Numbered from the stretch's first letter, positions 18,365 to 27,963 are shown. The stretch is 64,000 bases of DNA from CAYZJV01 sp049310885 (GCF_049310885.1 NZ_JBMDYO010000005.1:110160-174159); one strand, 5' to 3'. Translations and numbers: made by a program. Notes: generated by a model from the sequence alone, not told the origin.

Positions 18365-18958
18365 CTATAGTCCCATAGTAGCGCAAAACTCGTCGACTTG
18401 TCGATGAATAAATGCTGTTCTCCCCCAATTCTTGATAATATGGAGGGAATTTGCGCCTCTAATGGTCGAAGGCTCTATATCTTCTTGTGATTTGCCCATC
18501 CTTAGAAAGCTACTCAGCGTCGCATTATCTCTTTTCACCGCACGAGAGAGCCGCAAGAAACACGGGGTTTTAACAAAACACACGGTATCACAGAGGACAT
18601 CGAGATTCATCCTATGCAGCAATGCTGCATTTATCACCACAGCTCGTTCACACTGCTCACGATAAGCTTCTATCATAGTGATACACATAGCTACCATTTG
18701 TGGATGAACAGTCCGTTCTAGACTTCTTAGTGACTGGGGATTGGAGAAGACGATAGAAGAAAGCACCTTCCTATCAACAGAACCTTGGGGTGTGATAATG
18801 CTACGGCTGAAGAGCGCTATCAACTCAGGTTTCACCTTCTCCAAGGCTTCATGACCAAGGTTGTCGACATCGATTATGGGGATATCCCGCTCTGCAAACA
18901 GTGTGGCAATATGGTTCTTTCCGGCACAATACTTACCGGTCAATCCTATCACTATCAA
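18365..18958 (-). CDS. coaE: Dephospho-CoA kinase
   Basis: Last step of coenzyme A synthesis: phosphorylates the 3'-OH of dephospho-CoA. The P-loop is GLTGKYCAGKNHIA, an unusual form with Cys-Ala before GKN instead of the common GSGKS. DVDNLGHEAL follows. 197 residues from a TTG start at 18956-18958, chosen because GGGGGGA lies seven bases upstream; a GTG six bases further in is the alternative. The start overlaps the end of polA, so the two are translationally coupled. Confidence 0.87.
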   Translation of the reverse strand: MIVIGLTGKYCAGKNHIATLFAERDIPIIDVDNLGHEALEKVKPELIALFSRSIITPQGSVDRKVLSSIVFSNPQSLRSLERTVHPQMVAMCITMIEAYREQCERAVVINAALLHRMNLDVLCDTVCFVKTPCFLRLSRAVKRDNATLSSFLRMGKSQEDIEPSTIRGANSLHIIKNWGRTAFIHRQVDEFCATMGL

Positions 18959-21699
18959 TGCATTTCCCCCCAAGAGTGTCCCACTTCCATGCTCACGCGT
19001 AGGGGAATGGACAATTCGTAGGCACTCTCCATCTCCCTTTTTACCAACAACTGCATGGTAGTCAATTCATCATCGGGAACTTCAAAGATCAATTCATCAT
19101 GTACCTGTAAGAGCAATCTTGTCTTCAAACCCTCCCGCTCCATGGCACGTACTACCTTCAACATTGCCAATTTCATGATATCTGCAGCAGAACCCTGTAT
19201 CACCGTATTCACTACGATCCGTTCAGCTGAAGCCTTCTCCATCTTATTCCTACTGGATATTTCGGGAACCGCACGTTCCCGTCCTAGTATCGTCGATACC
19301 TTTCCACTCTTTTCGGCATGTTCGCGTACCTGTCTCATGAAGTCGTTTACTCCCGAGAATCGTGCGAAATAGTTCTCAATAAAAGTCTGGGCGTCTTTGC
19401 GGGGAATCTGCAATTCATTGGAGAGTCTGAATGCCGACATACCGTACATGACTCCAAAATTAATGGTCTTTGCAATACGTCTCTGCTCAGGCATGACCAA
19501 ATCGGGATGGACTCCGAATATAAGTGCAGCAGTATGGGTGTGGATATCCTCACCATGAAGGAAAGCCTCTTTCAGTCCAGCGTCATCTGCCAAATGAGCT
19601 AGCACCACCAATTCTATCTGGCTATAGTCTGCCGATAAGAACGTGTGTCCATGACCTGGTACAAAGGCATCACGGATCTTCCTTCCATCCTCACTTCTAA
19701 TGGGAATATTCTGCAAGTTGGGATTCCTACTTGATAGGCGACCGGTTGCGGTACCGGTCTGTGTATAGGAGGTATGGATTCGATTGGTCTGGTGATTAAC
19801 CATTTGAGGCAAGGTATCGATATAGGTATTCTTGAGTTTTACCAATGCTCTGTTTTGTAAGATTAAGCGGGGAATGATATCGATCTCGGCCAACCGCTCC
19901 AAGGTATCGGTCGCTGTAGAGAAACCTGTCTTGTTCTTCTTTCCTGTTGGCAAACCACGTTCTTGGAAGAGGACCTCCTGCAGTTGTTTGGTCGAATTGA
20001 TATTGAACTCATGCCCAACCTCTTCGTATATCTGCCTCTCGATGTCGGAGAGCCGTTTCACAACATCTGTATCGAAAGCCTCTAGGCGTTTGCGGTCGAA
20101 GGATATTCCCCTCAATTCCATATCGGAGAGGATCTTCACCAATGGCATCTCCAAGTCTTCAAAGAGTGAGACCATCTTTCGCTTTTCCAATGCTTTGGAG
20201 AATTTTTCATAGAGACGCCAAGTAATATCGGCATCCTCTGCCGCATAATTGACCGCCTTTTCGAGCGGAACATCTGAAAAGAGGCTATCTTTCGGCACAA
20301 CATCTTTGTAGTGAACTGTCTTATAGCCACCAAGATACTTCTCCGCCAGATAATCCATATTATAGATTCCGCTAGCTGCATCGAGAAGCCATGCTGCAAC
20401 CATCGTATCAAAGTAGAGGTTTGCCCCACTGACACCCCACCGTTCAAGGACCTTGTAATCGTATTTGAGATTCTGGCCAATAATCCGAACACTCTTTTCA
20501 ATAATACAGGAGCGCAACAACTCTTTAGCTTGTTCGGCGGGTATATATGCTTCTCCACCGGCAACGAGGGGCACATACCAAGCTTCGAAACTTCTATTGG
20601 TAAAGCTGAAACCAACAGGCTCTGCGACCATCTCGTCAATGCTGGTTGTCTCGAAATCGAAAGCCATCACACCACCGACTGCCATCTCCTCCAACAATCT
20701 TTTCAATTCATCTAAGGAGACTACCGCATGGTAGGTCCCAGCCTTTGCTAAAGCTGCTGAGGAACTATCATCCTCTTTCTCATCCTCCTCGGACTGTGTG
20801 GATGCAGGTAATGAGGCGCCAACTGCGGTTATCAGTGATTTTGCATTTGCCTGTTCGAATAGTGGTATGGCCTTCTCCCAGTCTACCGAATCCATACGGA
20901 AACGGTCTGTGGAAAAGTCGGTTATATCCACTACATCATGCTTTAGCGTGACGAGGGTCCTACTCAAGTAGGCCAATTCTTTTGCAGAGATAAGCTTTTT
21001 CGCCACGGATGGGGTCATTTCATCAATATGATCGTATATAGCATTCAGATCGCCATATTCCTGCAGGAGTTTTACTGCTCCCTTGGGGCCGATTCCCGCC
21101 ACACCCGGAACATTATCAGAACTATCTCCAATGAGTGAGAGGTAATCAATAACCTGATTTGCCCGTATGCCGAAGTCCTCAAGGACTTCATCTGGTCCCA
21201 CGAGTCGGTATTTCTTCTCTCCTTTACGGGGAGGTCTCAATGCAAATACATCTGTTTGCACCAACTGCAGGAGATCTTTGTCTCCTGTTACCATAATACT
21301 CTCGATACCCTGTTTAGAGGCACAGGTAGTAAGGGAGGCGATGATGTCATCGGCCTCCCAACCATCCATACCAATATGCGGAATATTGGCTGCTTCCAAT
21401 ACTTCGTGAATTTTCGGAACCTGGGAATGGAGGTCTTGTGGGGCAGCATCCCGGTTTGCCTTATAGGGTTCATACAGTTCGTGTCGGAACGTAGGGGCCG
21501 CCGTATCCATGGCAACCACCAGGTAATCGGGCTTATACTCACGTATAATCATAAGGAGTGTACTGAAAAAACCATACATGGCCGATACGTTGTTCCCCTC
21601 CATATCTCTGAGTGGGCGATTGATAAAGGCGAAGTAGGACCTATAGATCAATCCATAACCGTCAATAATATAGAGTGTTGGTTTCTTTTTCTCAGACAT
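18955..21699 (-). CDS. polA: DNA polymerase I
   Basis: Repair and Okazaki-fragment-processing polymerase, 914 residues. The N-terminal 5' nuclease (residues 1-290) has LYIIDGYGLIYRSYFAF, DGWEADDIIA and the GDSSDNVPGVAGIGPKGA helix-hairpin-helix. The 3'-5' exonuclease seems active, since its first motif keeps Asp and Glu (MAFDFETTS, about 340). The polymerase domain shows the A motif SADYSQIELVVLAHLA, the B motif RRIAKTINFGVMYGMS and the C motif LQVHDELIFEV. Its ATG overlaps the end of the hydrolase gene upstream by eight bases. Confidence 0.97.
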   Translation of the reverse strand: MSEKKKPTLYIIDGYGLIYRSYFAFINRPLRDMEGNNVSAMYGFFSTLLMIIREYKPDYLVVAMDTAAPTFRHELYEPYKANRDAAPQDLHSQVPKIHEVLEAANIPHIGMDGWEADDIIASLTTCASKQGIESIMVTGDKDLLQLVQTDVFALRPPRKGEKKYRLVGPDEVLEDFGIRANQVIDYLSLIGDSSDNVPGVAGIGPKGAVKLLQEYGDLNAIYDHIDEMTPSVAKKLISAKELAYLSRTLVTLKHDVVDITDFSTDRFRMDSVDWEKAIPLFEQANAKSLITAVGASLPASTQSEEDEKEDDSSSAALAKAGTYHAVVSLDELKRLLEEMAVGGVMAFDFETTSIDEMVAEPVGFSFTNRSFEAWYVPLVAGGEAYIPAEQAKELLRSCIIEKSVRIIGQNLKYDYKVLERWGVSGANLYFDTMVAAWLLDAASGIYNMDYLAEKYLGGYKTVHYKDVVPKDSLFSDVPLEKAVNYAAEDADITWRLYEKFSKALEKRKMVSLFEDLEMPLVKILSDMELRGISFDRKRLEAFDTDVVKRLSDIERQIYEEVGHEFNINSTKQLQEVLFQERGLPTGKKNKTGFSTATDTLERLAEIDIIPRLILQNRALVKLKNTYIDTLPQMVNHQTNRIHTSYTQTGTATGRLSSRNPNLQNIPIRSEDGRKIRDAFVPGHGHTFLSADYSQIELVVLAHLADDAGLKEAFLHGEDIHTHTAALIFGVHPDLVMPEQRRIAKTINFGVMYGMSAFRLSNELQIPRKDAQTFIENYFARFSGVNDFMRQVREHAEKSGKVSTILGRERAVPEISSRNKMEKASAERIVVNTVIQGSAADIMKLAMLKVVRAMEREGLKTRLLLQVHDELIFEVPDDELTTMQLLVKREMESAYELSIPLRVSMEVGHSWGEMH

Positions 21700-22477
21700 G
21701 GGGAACTCCCTCGTTTATCGATGATACTTGTATAGCAAGACCGTCATATGCCGGATGCATGTTCTGCGGTAAATATGCATCCAACTCATTATGTTCCACC
21801 CTATGGTTGAAATGGGTGAAATAGGTGGTATGTGCACCGATTTCCTTCGCTACCTCGACCGCCTCGTCCACCGACATATGGGTGGGATGTTTCCTATACC
21901 GTAAGGCATCGAGAACCACAACATCCAATCCATGCAGCAAGGCCATACTCGATTGAGGGATCTCCTTGCAGTCGGTCAAATATGCGAATTTCCCAATACG
22001 GTAGCCGAAGACTTCCCTACAACCATGGATCAGAGGCACGGGTATGATCTTAAGTGTTCCTATGGTTACGCCATTGGTTCCCACCTCGTGAAGTACGAGT
22101 TGTGGAAGCCCTCCATGCCATGGATTCTCTCCAACTGCATAGGGGAAACGCTGGCGAATATCCTCTAATACCTGGTTCGGACCATACACTGGTAACGGAG
22201 CACTTTCAGAGAATACTCTTAGGTCATCGATACCATTCATGTGATCGGCATGGTTGTGAGTATACAAAACCGCATCTAAATGATGTATGTGGCTTCTCAG
22301 TACCTGAAGTCTGAACTCGGGACCTGTATCGATAATCAGTGAGACATCCTTCGCCTGTACGTGGATTGAGGATCGGAAACGTTTGTTCTTGTGATCACTG
22401 GATGTGCAGACAGGGCAGGAACAACCTACACGGGGAACGCCGTGGGATGTTCCGGTTCCAAGAAATGTAATATCCAT
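21692..22477 (-). CDS. Metallo-beta-lactamase-fold hydrolase, PhnP-like
   Basis: Zinc-dependent hydrolase of the PhnP/RNase Z branch, 261 residues. It begins MDITFLGTGTSHGVP and has the extra metal site VGCSCPVC seen in PhnP. The metal-binding motif is THNHADHMNG (about 77), followed by later ligands in HGCREVFG and FTHFNHRVEHNE. PhnP is a cyclic phosphodiesterase in phosphonate breakdown, but no phn genes are nearby, so the substrate stays open. The ATG at 22475-22477 overlaps the stop codon of the preceding gene by one base. Confidence 0.8.
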   Translation of the reverse strand: MDITFLGTGTSHGVPRVGCSCPVCTSSDHKNKRFRSSIHVQAKDVSLIIDTGPEFRLQVLRSHIHHLDAVLYTHNHADHMNGIDDLRVFSESAPLPVYGPNQVLEDIRQRFPYAVGENPWHGGLPQLVLHEVGTNGVTIGTLKIIPVPLIHGCREVFGYRIGKFAYLTDCKEIPQSSMALLHGLDVVVLDALRYRKHPTHMSVDEAVEVAKEIGAHTTYFTHFNHRVEHNELDAYLPQNMHPAYDGLAIQVSSINEGVPHV

Positions 22478-22923
22478 CAAAGACTATCCAATGCTCCAGC
22501 AAAAATTCTTTGCAACGATTTCCATTGTTTTGAGGTAAAAGAACTCAAACGGGAAAATCCTGAGGAGAGTTTGTCTCCCAATTCAGCAGTCTCAAAACTA
22601 CCGAAATCGATACCCTCTCCAGCCTTTTCCAGAACTCCGACAACAGCATCCGTACCCTTCTTGGCAGCTTCACTCAAAGACTGACGCAACTGTGGATCAT
22701 CCAATTTCGCCACATATTCGTCGATGGCTACTTTTGGAACCCTGGCATCCTCTAGAATATCGGTAACAGCCTCCTGCAATTGTTTCGTATCACGTGAAGA
22801 CTGGTAACTGAATCCAAAGAATGAATCACTTAAAGAGGGAACAAAGAAATAGAGTACAAAGAATGCGATTACCGCAACTAGGACAGCAGTCATCAGCGAA
22901 CCGAAAAAGCTGAATTTCTTCAT
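22477..22923 (-). CDS. Small membrane-anchored protein, unknown function
   Basis: 148 residues that I do not recognise. A hydrophobic N-terminal helix (about residues 8-30) anchors or exports it. The remainder looks helical and soluble, with repeated Leu/Ala heptad-like spacing between 45 and 110. AAGGAG lies before the ATG. Its stop overlaps the start of the PhnP-like gene, which ties it to the polA transcription unit. Confidence 0.65.
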   Translation of the reverse strand: MKKFSFFGSLMTAVLVAVIAFFVLYFFVPSLSDSFFGFSYQSSRDTKQLQEAVTDILEDARVPKVAIDEYVAKLDDPQLRQSLSEAAKKGTDAVVGVLEKAGEGIDFGSFETAELGDKLSSGFSRLSSFTSKQWKSLQRIFAGALDSL

Positions 22924-22998
22924 TGTTTTGCTCCTTATGGAAGTACCGCCTATCTTACCATACTTCGCCGTCAGCCACTAGAGCGCCTGTTTGGAGAC

Positions 22999-23643
22999 TT
23001 AGAAAAACTTTGTTATGAAGGAGGCGCCGAATTTTCCCTGTCGCCAATCGGGTGTCATGGCATTCCAGTCGGGATTCGCATAGGAAAAACCTTGTGATGG
23101 GACCTGGTAGTGGACTCCAACAGAAAAATTCCCAAGATTGAGGTCCAATCTCATCCTATAGGCAAGGGGAATATTGGCTAAAAAATCTCTCCATCTGTCG
23201 CGTGAGAATGTATTGCTCTCATCGCCCATCCAAAAATTCATACCAAATCCTTGGGTTATATCCAAGCCCGTAAGAGCACCGGCTGCAAAGCTGAGTGTGG
23301 TAAAGGCTGCCACTTCGGTGCTTAAGCCTGCACCTATCATACCAAAGAGTCGTTGTGCAATGTCATCTTTGAATATTGGTTTGCCCGAATCGGAGACATC
23401 GATGATCTCTCCTTGTTGGATAAGAGTATAACCCTCTAGATTTATACCGAGGACTTTAAGGCGGAATTCTCCTCCGGTTGCCCAGTTATGTACATCCACT
23501 ACCGATGCGAAGGGAGTCTCGGGAGCGAAAGGGTCGAGTTGGAATTGATTGATGCTACCAAAGCCAAACGAGAGTAGATTCCCGGCAAAAGCCAAAGAGG
23601 GAAGGAGAATTATCAAACTAAGGATGTAAACGAATTTTTTCAC
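22999..23643 (-). CDS. Small outer-membrane beta-barrel, paralogue 1 of 3
   Basis: 214 residues with a signal peptide (cleavage after LAFA, about residue 20) and alternating hydrophobic and polar strands ending in aromatic residues (SFITKFF). That is the usual outer-membrane barrel signature. It shares its plan with the two genes upstream: a FRLKVLGINLEG-type strand, a Gly-rich centre, the LDLNLGNFSVGVHYQVPSQGF block and a GKFGAS.. end. The start is GTG at 23641-23643 with GGAGAG five bases upstream. A hairpin separates it from paralogue 2. Function unknown. Confidence 0.65.
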   Translation of the reverse strand: MKKFVYILSLIILLPSLAFAGNLLSFGFGSINQFQLDPFAPETPFASVVDVHNWATGGEFRLKVLGINLEGYTLIQQGEIIDVSDSGKPIFKDDIAQRLFGMIGAGLSTEVAAFTTLSFAAGALTGLDITQGFGMNFWMGDESNTFSRDRWRDFLANIPLAYRMRLDLNLGNFSVGVHYQVPSQGFSYANPDWNAMTPDWRQGKFGASFITKFF

Positions 23644-23673
23644 TAATCTCTCCAGATTACCGGGCGAAAGACA

Positions 23674-23698
23674 AGCCCCGTGTTTGCAGCACGGGGCT
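23674..23698 (-). terminator. Intergenic terminator or attenuator hairpin
   Basis: Nine-base perfect stem AGCCCCGTG/CACGGGGCT with a 7-base loop, just after paralogue 2. A partial T-rich stretch (TGTCTTTCG) follows on the minus strand. It may end most transcripts before paralogue 1. Confidence 0.6.
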
Positions 23699-23722
23699 GA
23701 ACCAATTGAAAAGGTATCAAGT

Positions 23723-24352
23723 CTAGAAAATGGTAAACAGTACCGATGCTCCTACTCTACCTTGCTTGAAAAGATCGGCAGTAGGTATAAGCTTTGTGAA
23801 ATCACTGTTCTCGATGGTAAAGCCATCACTATCGACCATGTAGTTAACACCAAGGAGAATACTTCCGAGTTTCAAGTCGACAGTTGCTCTCCAAGTAAGA
23901 TCGGACTTGGTAAGCGCATCCATCAAGTTGTCCGCAGAGAGTTCTCCAACAGAATCGGTGTAGAAAATCGGATCTTCTCCTTCAGGGAACAGTGCTGTTA
24001 CACGAGGCCCTAGGCCGAGTCCGACACGAACGAGTCCGAGAAGATCAAGAGAGAGCCCACCAGTAACCAATCCAGAAAAAGAGGGTGTCATTTCAGTTGT
24101 TGTAGGATGTTCTACCTGCTCGTAAAGGGCTGCGATACCAACTTCCGCGAACAGCAGACGAGTCCGGATATCTGCTCCAAAAGCATAGTTGTCAACATCT
24201 GTAAACATATCTTCATCGAATTCGCCACTGGTTGCGTCATATCCCATCTTATTTTGGGCAGTAACACCAAGGCTTAAATCAAAAACACCGGCAAACAAGC
24301 CTGCCGGAACCAGCAGAAGGACCATAGTTAAAATCAATATAGTCTTTTTCAT
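23723..24352 (-). CDS. Small outer-membrane beta-barrel, paralogue 2 of 3
   Basis: 209 residues with a signal peptide (MKKTILIL... cleaved after GLFA) and a barrel-like body ending in ASVLFTIF. The block VDLKLGSILLGVNYMVDSDGF matches the corresponding block of paralogue 1 in position and pattern. The ATG at 24352 has AAGGAG at a good distance; the frame is open 51 bases further upstream but lacks a ribosome-binding site there. Likely sits in the outer membrane; role unknown. Confidence 0.65.
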   Translation of the reverse strand: MKKTILILTMVLLLVPAGLFAGVFDLSLGVTAQNKMGYDATSGEFDEDMFTDVDNYAFGADIRTRLLFAEVGIAALYEQVEHPTTTEMTPSFSGLVTGGLSLDLLGLVRVGLGLGPRVTALFPEGEDPIFYTDSVGELSADNLMDALTKSDLTWRATVDLKLGSILLGVNYMVDSDGFTIENSDFTKLIPTADLFKQGRVGASVLFTIF

Positions 24353-24433
24353 AGTAAAATCTCCTTTTTCGAGGTACTCACCGTCCCTCGTACAGTATAA
24401 CAATTATGAAACATAATAGTTTCAAATCCCAAT

Positions 24434-25048
24434 TTAGAAAAGTGCCAACTGCACCATCATCCCAAAACGATTTCCACCGTTGGTTTTTAACATGTCAGAC
24501 CAGTCGCCATCCGATACCCCTTCTACCGTAGCAATGGTTTCAAGAAGGTAAAACAAACCCAGCTTGGCCGATCCAAAAAGTAGATCCAATCCAGCCTTCA
24601 TGTGGAGATTGCTACTTGTGAGAGCATCCTCGAATGAAGCTGAATCCATTGCCCTACCATTCACACGTGGACCCGTACTATCTGCAGTGGAAGATGTAAA
24701 ATCGGTTGATATTCCAGCACCGGCCGATAGATAGAGACGATCGGTAACCAGGGGGATGTCCAAAGAGAGCGAGGTCCTTAATCCATAGGACAACTCCTGT
24801 GAAGTATCTCCCGCCGGTATCATAGCAAGAAGGGAGAGATTCACGATTGACAACCTGGTATTCAAACCTACGCCGAGCGTCCAGTTGTCACCGTTTCCCA
24901 TTCCATCGAAAAAGCTGGAGACTTCGGTGGCTTGACTCGGATCGTAGATTCCTGAGACTCCGAGGCCTACTTCGAAAACGTTCCTTGCACCAACAGTCGC
25001 TGGCAAAAACAGGAGTATAATCATGGTCAAGAACAACAGTTTGCGCAT
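24434..25048 (-). CDS. Small outer-membrane beta-barrel, paralogue 3 of 3
   Basis: 204 residues with an N-terminal signal peptide (MRKLLFLTMIILLFLPATVGA) and a strand-rich body ending GMMVQLALF. It shares the three-part plan of its neighbours, including GLDLLFGSAKLGLFYLLE. The ATG at 25048 is supported by a GGGA box nine bases upstream; a second ATG 15 bases earlier directly abuts a purine-rich AAAGGGAG. First gene of the barrel trio, behind an AT-rich upstream region. Confidence 0.62.
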   Translation of the reverse strand: MRKLLFLTMIILLFLPATVGARNVFEVGLGVSGIYDPSQATEVSSFFDGMGNGDNWTLGVGLNTRLSIVNLSLLAMIPAGDTSQELSYGLRTSLSLDIPLVTDRLYLSAGAGISTDFTSSTADSTGPRVNGRAMDSASFEDALTSSNLHMKAGLDLLFGSAKLGLFYLLETIATVEGVSDGDWSDMLKTNGGNRFGMMVQLALF

Positions 25049-25250
25049 TGGATAGTATCCCATCTCCCTTTTTCTATCAGACTTATACAGATTGTGTATC
25101 GGTAATATAACAGCCGAAGGGTAAGAAAGGATACAAATTTTTTCAATTTTTTTTGAGCAATTCTATGTAAAGCTTAATTTTACAAATATCATACAATTGT
25201 CATTTACCGATATTGCAAGCAGTAATGTCCAATAGAGGGTATTATATGGA
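25049..25250. promoter_or_regulatory. AT-rich intergenic region upstream of the barrel trio
   Basis: Strongly AT-rich with A and T runs around 25135-25155, which could be a curved or UP-type upstream region. A 9-base inverted pair, TATCGGTAA (25097-25105) and TTACCGATA (25204-25212), brackets it. I see no convincing -35/-10 pair and no clear terminator for nadE here. Confidence 0.3.
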
Positions 25251-27164
25251 TTACGAGAGAGACTCCAACTCATCCAACCAAAGTCGGCTACTTGCATCGC
25301 TAGGCATTCTGAGATCCCCTCTCGGACTAACAGCTACAGATCCGACTTTAGGTCCATCGGGTAATGCAGAGCGCTTGAACTGTTGAGAGAAGAACCTTCT
25401 ATAGAAAATATGCAACCAGCGGAGAATCGTCTCCTTACCATAGAGGCCATCAAAAGCATGATTTGCCAGTCGGTACACCTTCGCAGGTCCGAATGACCAA
25501 CGCAGAGCATAATAGAGGAAGAAGTCATGCAGTTCGTAAGGACCTACAATATCTTCGGTCACCTGGGATATCCTACCCTCCTTCGCAGGGAGGAGTTCAG
25601 GACTTACCGGAGTATCGAGAACATCGAGAAGGACTCGTTCGATCTCTTTCGAATCGGCAGTCTCCGCATGGAGAGCCACCAAGTGCCGTATCAAGGTCTT
25701 GGGGACAGAGGCATTCACTCCGTACATCGACATATGATCCCCATTGTAGGTCGCCCAACCTAATGCAAGCTCGGAAAGATCTCCCGTGCCAATAACCAAA
25801 GCTGATTCCTTATTAGCGATATCCATAAGTACTTGGGTACGTTCTCTCGCCTGGGCATTCTCAAAAGTAACATCATGGGTCGATTCGTCTTGTCCTATAT
25901 CGGAGAAATGCTGCAATACCGCCTTGGTGATATCAATTTCGCGTAAGGTCACCTGCAATGCATTTGCGAGAGAGTGAGCATTCCCTTTCGTCCTCTCGGT
26001 CGTTCCGAAGCAGGGCATGGTCACTCCTATGATCTTTTCCCTCGGTAGACCAAGACGATCGAATGCATCTACCGCTACCAAAAGGGCTAACGTGGAGTCA
26101 AGACCACCCGAAAGCCCGATCACTACATGCTGAAGGCCAGTATGCTGTACCCGTTTCACGAGTCCCAATTCCTGAATCATTCGGATGGTCTTGCATCTTT
26201 GCTTCCGGTCCGGTCCCTCCTGAGGAACGAATGGATACCGGTTGAACGTCCTGCTAAGATCAATCTCCTGTAACGATTGAGAGAAGCCAATCCTATCATG
26301 CAGCCTTTCATCGCTTATCTCGAAAGTATTGCTCCTTCTTCGTTCCGAAGCCAGTTTGTCCACATCGATCTCAGTTGACAGCAATCCTTCAAAGGGAGTA
26401 GCACTCTCGGCGAGCATCATACCGTTTTCTGCGATCATGTCATGCCCGGCAAACACCATATCGGTAGTCGACTCACCGGGGCCTGCACTCGCATAGAGGT
26501 AGGCTGACACCAACCTTCCTGACTGGTTTTCTACCAACTGTCGTTTATAGGGGGCTTTACCGACCAGTTCATCACTTGCAGAAAGGTTTACCAATACGGT
26601 AGCTCCCTCTTTGGCATGTCTTACCGAGGGAGGAGAAGGGACCCACAAGTCTTCACATAATTCTATCGCAAAGGTGAAGTTCATCATAGTTTCCGACTGA
26701 AAGAGGATATCGGTTCCAAACGGGCACGTAGAACCTGCAATATCGATAAGACCGTTTTCTTCAGGAGCCCTAGTGAACCAGCGATATTCGTAAAATTCGT
26801 TGTAGTTGGGAATGTGTACCTTGGGAACTACGCCAAGTACCTCTCCCTTGTGGACAACTGCGGCACAATTGTAGAGTTTCCCGTGCCAAACCACGGGCAA
26901 TCCGACGACACTCACTACCTGGAAGGATCTTGAGGCCTCCACAATCTTTTCTAAAGCTTGCATCGCTCCATTGAGCAGAGTCGGTTGGAGAAAAAGATCA
27001 GCACAGGTATATGCAGTAAGGCCTAACTCGGGAAACACAACCAGACTCACACCAGTGGCTTCGGCCTTCTCAATCAACTCCAATGTCTGTTCGGTATTGT
27101 AGATACAGTCGGCAACCTTGACCTTTGGAGTCGCCACCGCGACCCGCACGAATCCATCTTTCAT
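25251..27164 (-). CDS. nadE: Glutamine-dependent NAD+ synthetase
   Basis: Final step of NAD synthesis, amidating deaminated NAD with ammonia from glutamine. 637 residues, the two-domain long form. The N-terminal nitrilase-type glutaminase (1-280) shows the catalytic Glu in VVFPELGLTAYT, Lys in GVVPKVHIPNYNEFYEYRWF and Cys in IELCEDLWVP. The C-terminal synthetase has the P-loop GLSGGLDSTLAL (about 350) and GTGDLSELALGWATYNGDHMSMYGVN. The ATG at 27164 has GGAGG nine bases upstream; the ATG 15 bases earlier overlaps that Shine-Dalgarno sequence. Confidence 0.96.
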   Translation of the reverse strand: MKDGFVRVAVATPKVKVADCIYNTEQTLELIEKAEATGVSLVVFPELGLTAYTCADLFLQPTLLNGAMQALEKIVEASRSFQVVSVVGLPVVWHGKLYNCAAVVHKGEVLGVVPKVHIPNYNEFYEYRWFTRAPEENGLIDIAGSTCPFGTDILFQSETMMNFTFAIELCEDLWVPSPPSVRHAKEGATVLVNLSASDELVGKAPYKRQLVENQSGRLVSAYLYASAGPGESTTDMVFAGHDMIAENGMMLAESATPFEGLLSTEIDVDKLASERRRSNTFEISDERLHDRIGFSQSLQEIDLSRTFNRYPFVPQEGPDRKQRCKTIRMIQELGLVKRVQHTGLQHVVIGLSGGLDSTLALLVAVDAFDRLGLPREKIIGVTMPCFGTTERTKGNAHSLANALQVTLREIDITKAVLQHFSDIGQDESTHDVTFENAQARERTQVLMDIANKESALVIGTGDLSELALGWATYNGDHMSMYGVNASVPKTLIRHLVALHAETADSKEIERVLLDVLDTPVSPELLPAKEGRISQVTEDIVGPYELHDFFLYYALRWSFGPAKVYRLANHAFDGLYGKETILRWLHIFYRRFFSQQFKRSALPDGPKVGSVAVSPRGDLRMPSDASSRLWLDELESLS

Positions 27165-27264
27165 CGGCTCATCCTCCACTTCCCAGGATTGTTCGATCCA
27201 AGTTTACCACAATCGGCGCCCCGTGAACATCAGAGCACGCGAAGCAACCATGTCATGCCTTCAG

Positions 27265-27957
27265 CTAAAACGGTTCATCCAACAGATCGACCAACGACTG
27301 TCGATCGAGCATCCTAATTCCTCGCTGTCCATGCAATTCCAGAATGCCCTCCTGCTGAAAAGAGGATAATCGTCTACTCAACGTCTCCTGACTCATTCCT
27401 AGCAATGATGCGATATCCCCTTTTGGGAGAGGCAATGTGAATGAATCATTCTGTTGGCAACAATCGAGTAAATATTTAGCCAGACGTTGTTCAACGGAGG
27501 CGAGATTCGTCTGTTCAAGGAGACTTTCTGTCTTTTCTAAGCGTCCACTCAGTTGCTCCATCACCTTGAATGCGATAGAGGGAATTCGTTGCATGAGATT
27601 CCGCAGACGGTCCCATGCTATGACGCACATTCTAGTTGGTTCTAGGACTACGGCAGTATCGGTTTGGGTATGAGCGCTGAAGAGAGAGAGTTCTCCGAGG
27701 AATTCGCCTGGTCCAACGGTTCTCAGAACCTGCTCCTTACCATCCTGGGTAAGTCGATAGACCTTTACCACGCCGGTATGCAGGACATAGAGTTCACCTC
27801 TTTTTTCACCGACACGATAAATCGTCTCGCCCTTGGTATAGGTTCGTTCAGAGGTAATCGCGGCAACCTCCATCATCTCATCATGTGAGAGATGGTGGAA
27901 GATCGGCACGATATCGATACAATTGTAGGGGCCATGCCCTGCGCATCCACATTCCAT
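27265..27957 (-). CDS. FNR-type CRP-family regulator with four cysteines
   Basis: DNA-binding regulator of the CRP/FNR family, about 230 residues. A cyclic-nucleotide-binding fold spans roughly 15-130 and a winged helix 150-215. The recognition helix MSQETLSRRLSSF carries the E-x-x-S-R set that in E. coli FNR reads TTGAT half sites. The N-terminus has CGCAGHGPYNC (C3, C5, C13). C111, in EPTRMCVIAWDRL, aligns with FNR C122. Three N-terminal cysteines plus this one are the set that holds FNR's oxygen-sensing 4Fe-4S cluster, although the N-terminal spacing differs from FNR. The ATG at 27957 is chosen because a strong promoter's -10 ends seven bases before it; the ATG six bases upstream would overlap the promoter. 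Confidence 0.85.
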   Translation of the reverse strand: MECGCAGHGPYNCIDIVPIFHHLSHDEMMEVAAITSERTYTKGETIYRVGEKRGELYVLHTGVVKVYRLTQDGKEQVLRTVGPGEFLGELSLFSAHTQTDTAVVLEPTRMCVIAWDRLRNLMQRIPSIAFKVMEQLSGRLEKTESLLEQTNLASVEQRLAKYLLDCCQQNDSFTLPLPKGDIASLLGMSQETLSRRLSSFQQEGILELHGQRGIRMLDRQSLVDLLDEPF

Positions 27958-27963
27958 GGACAT

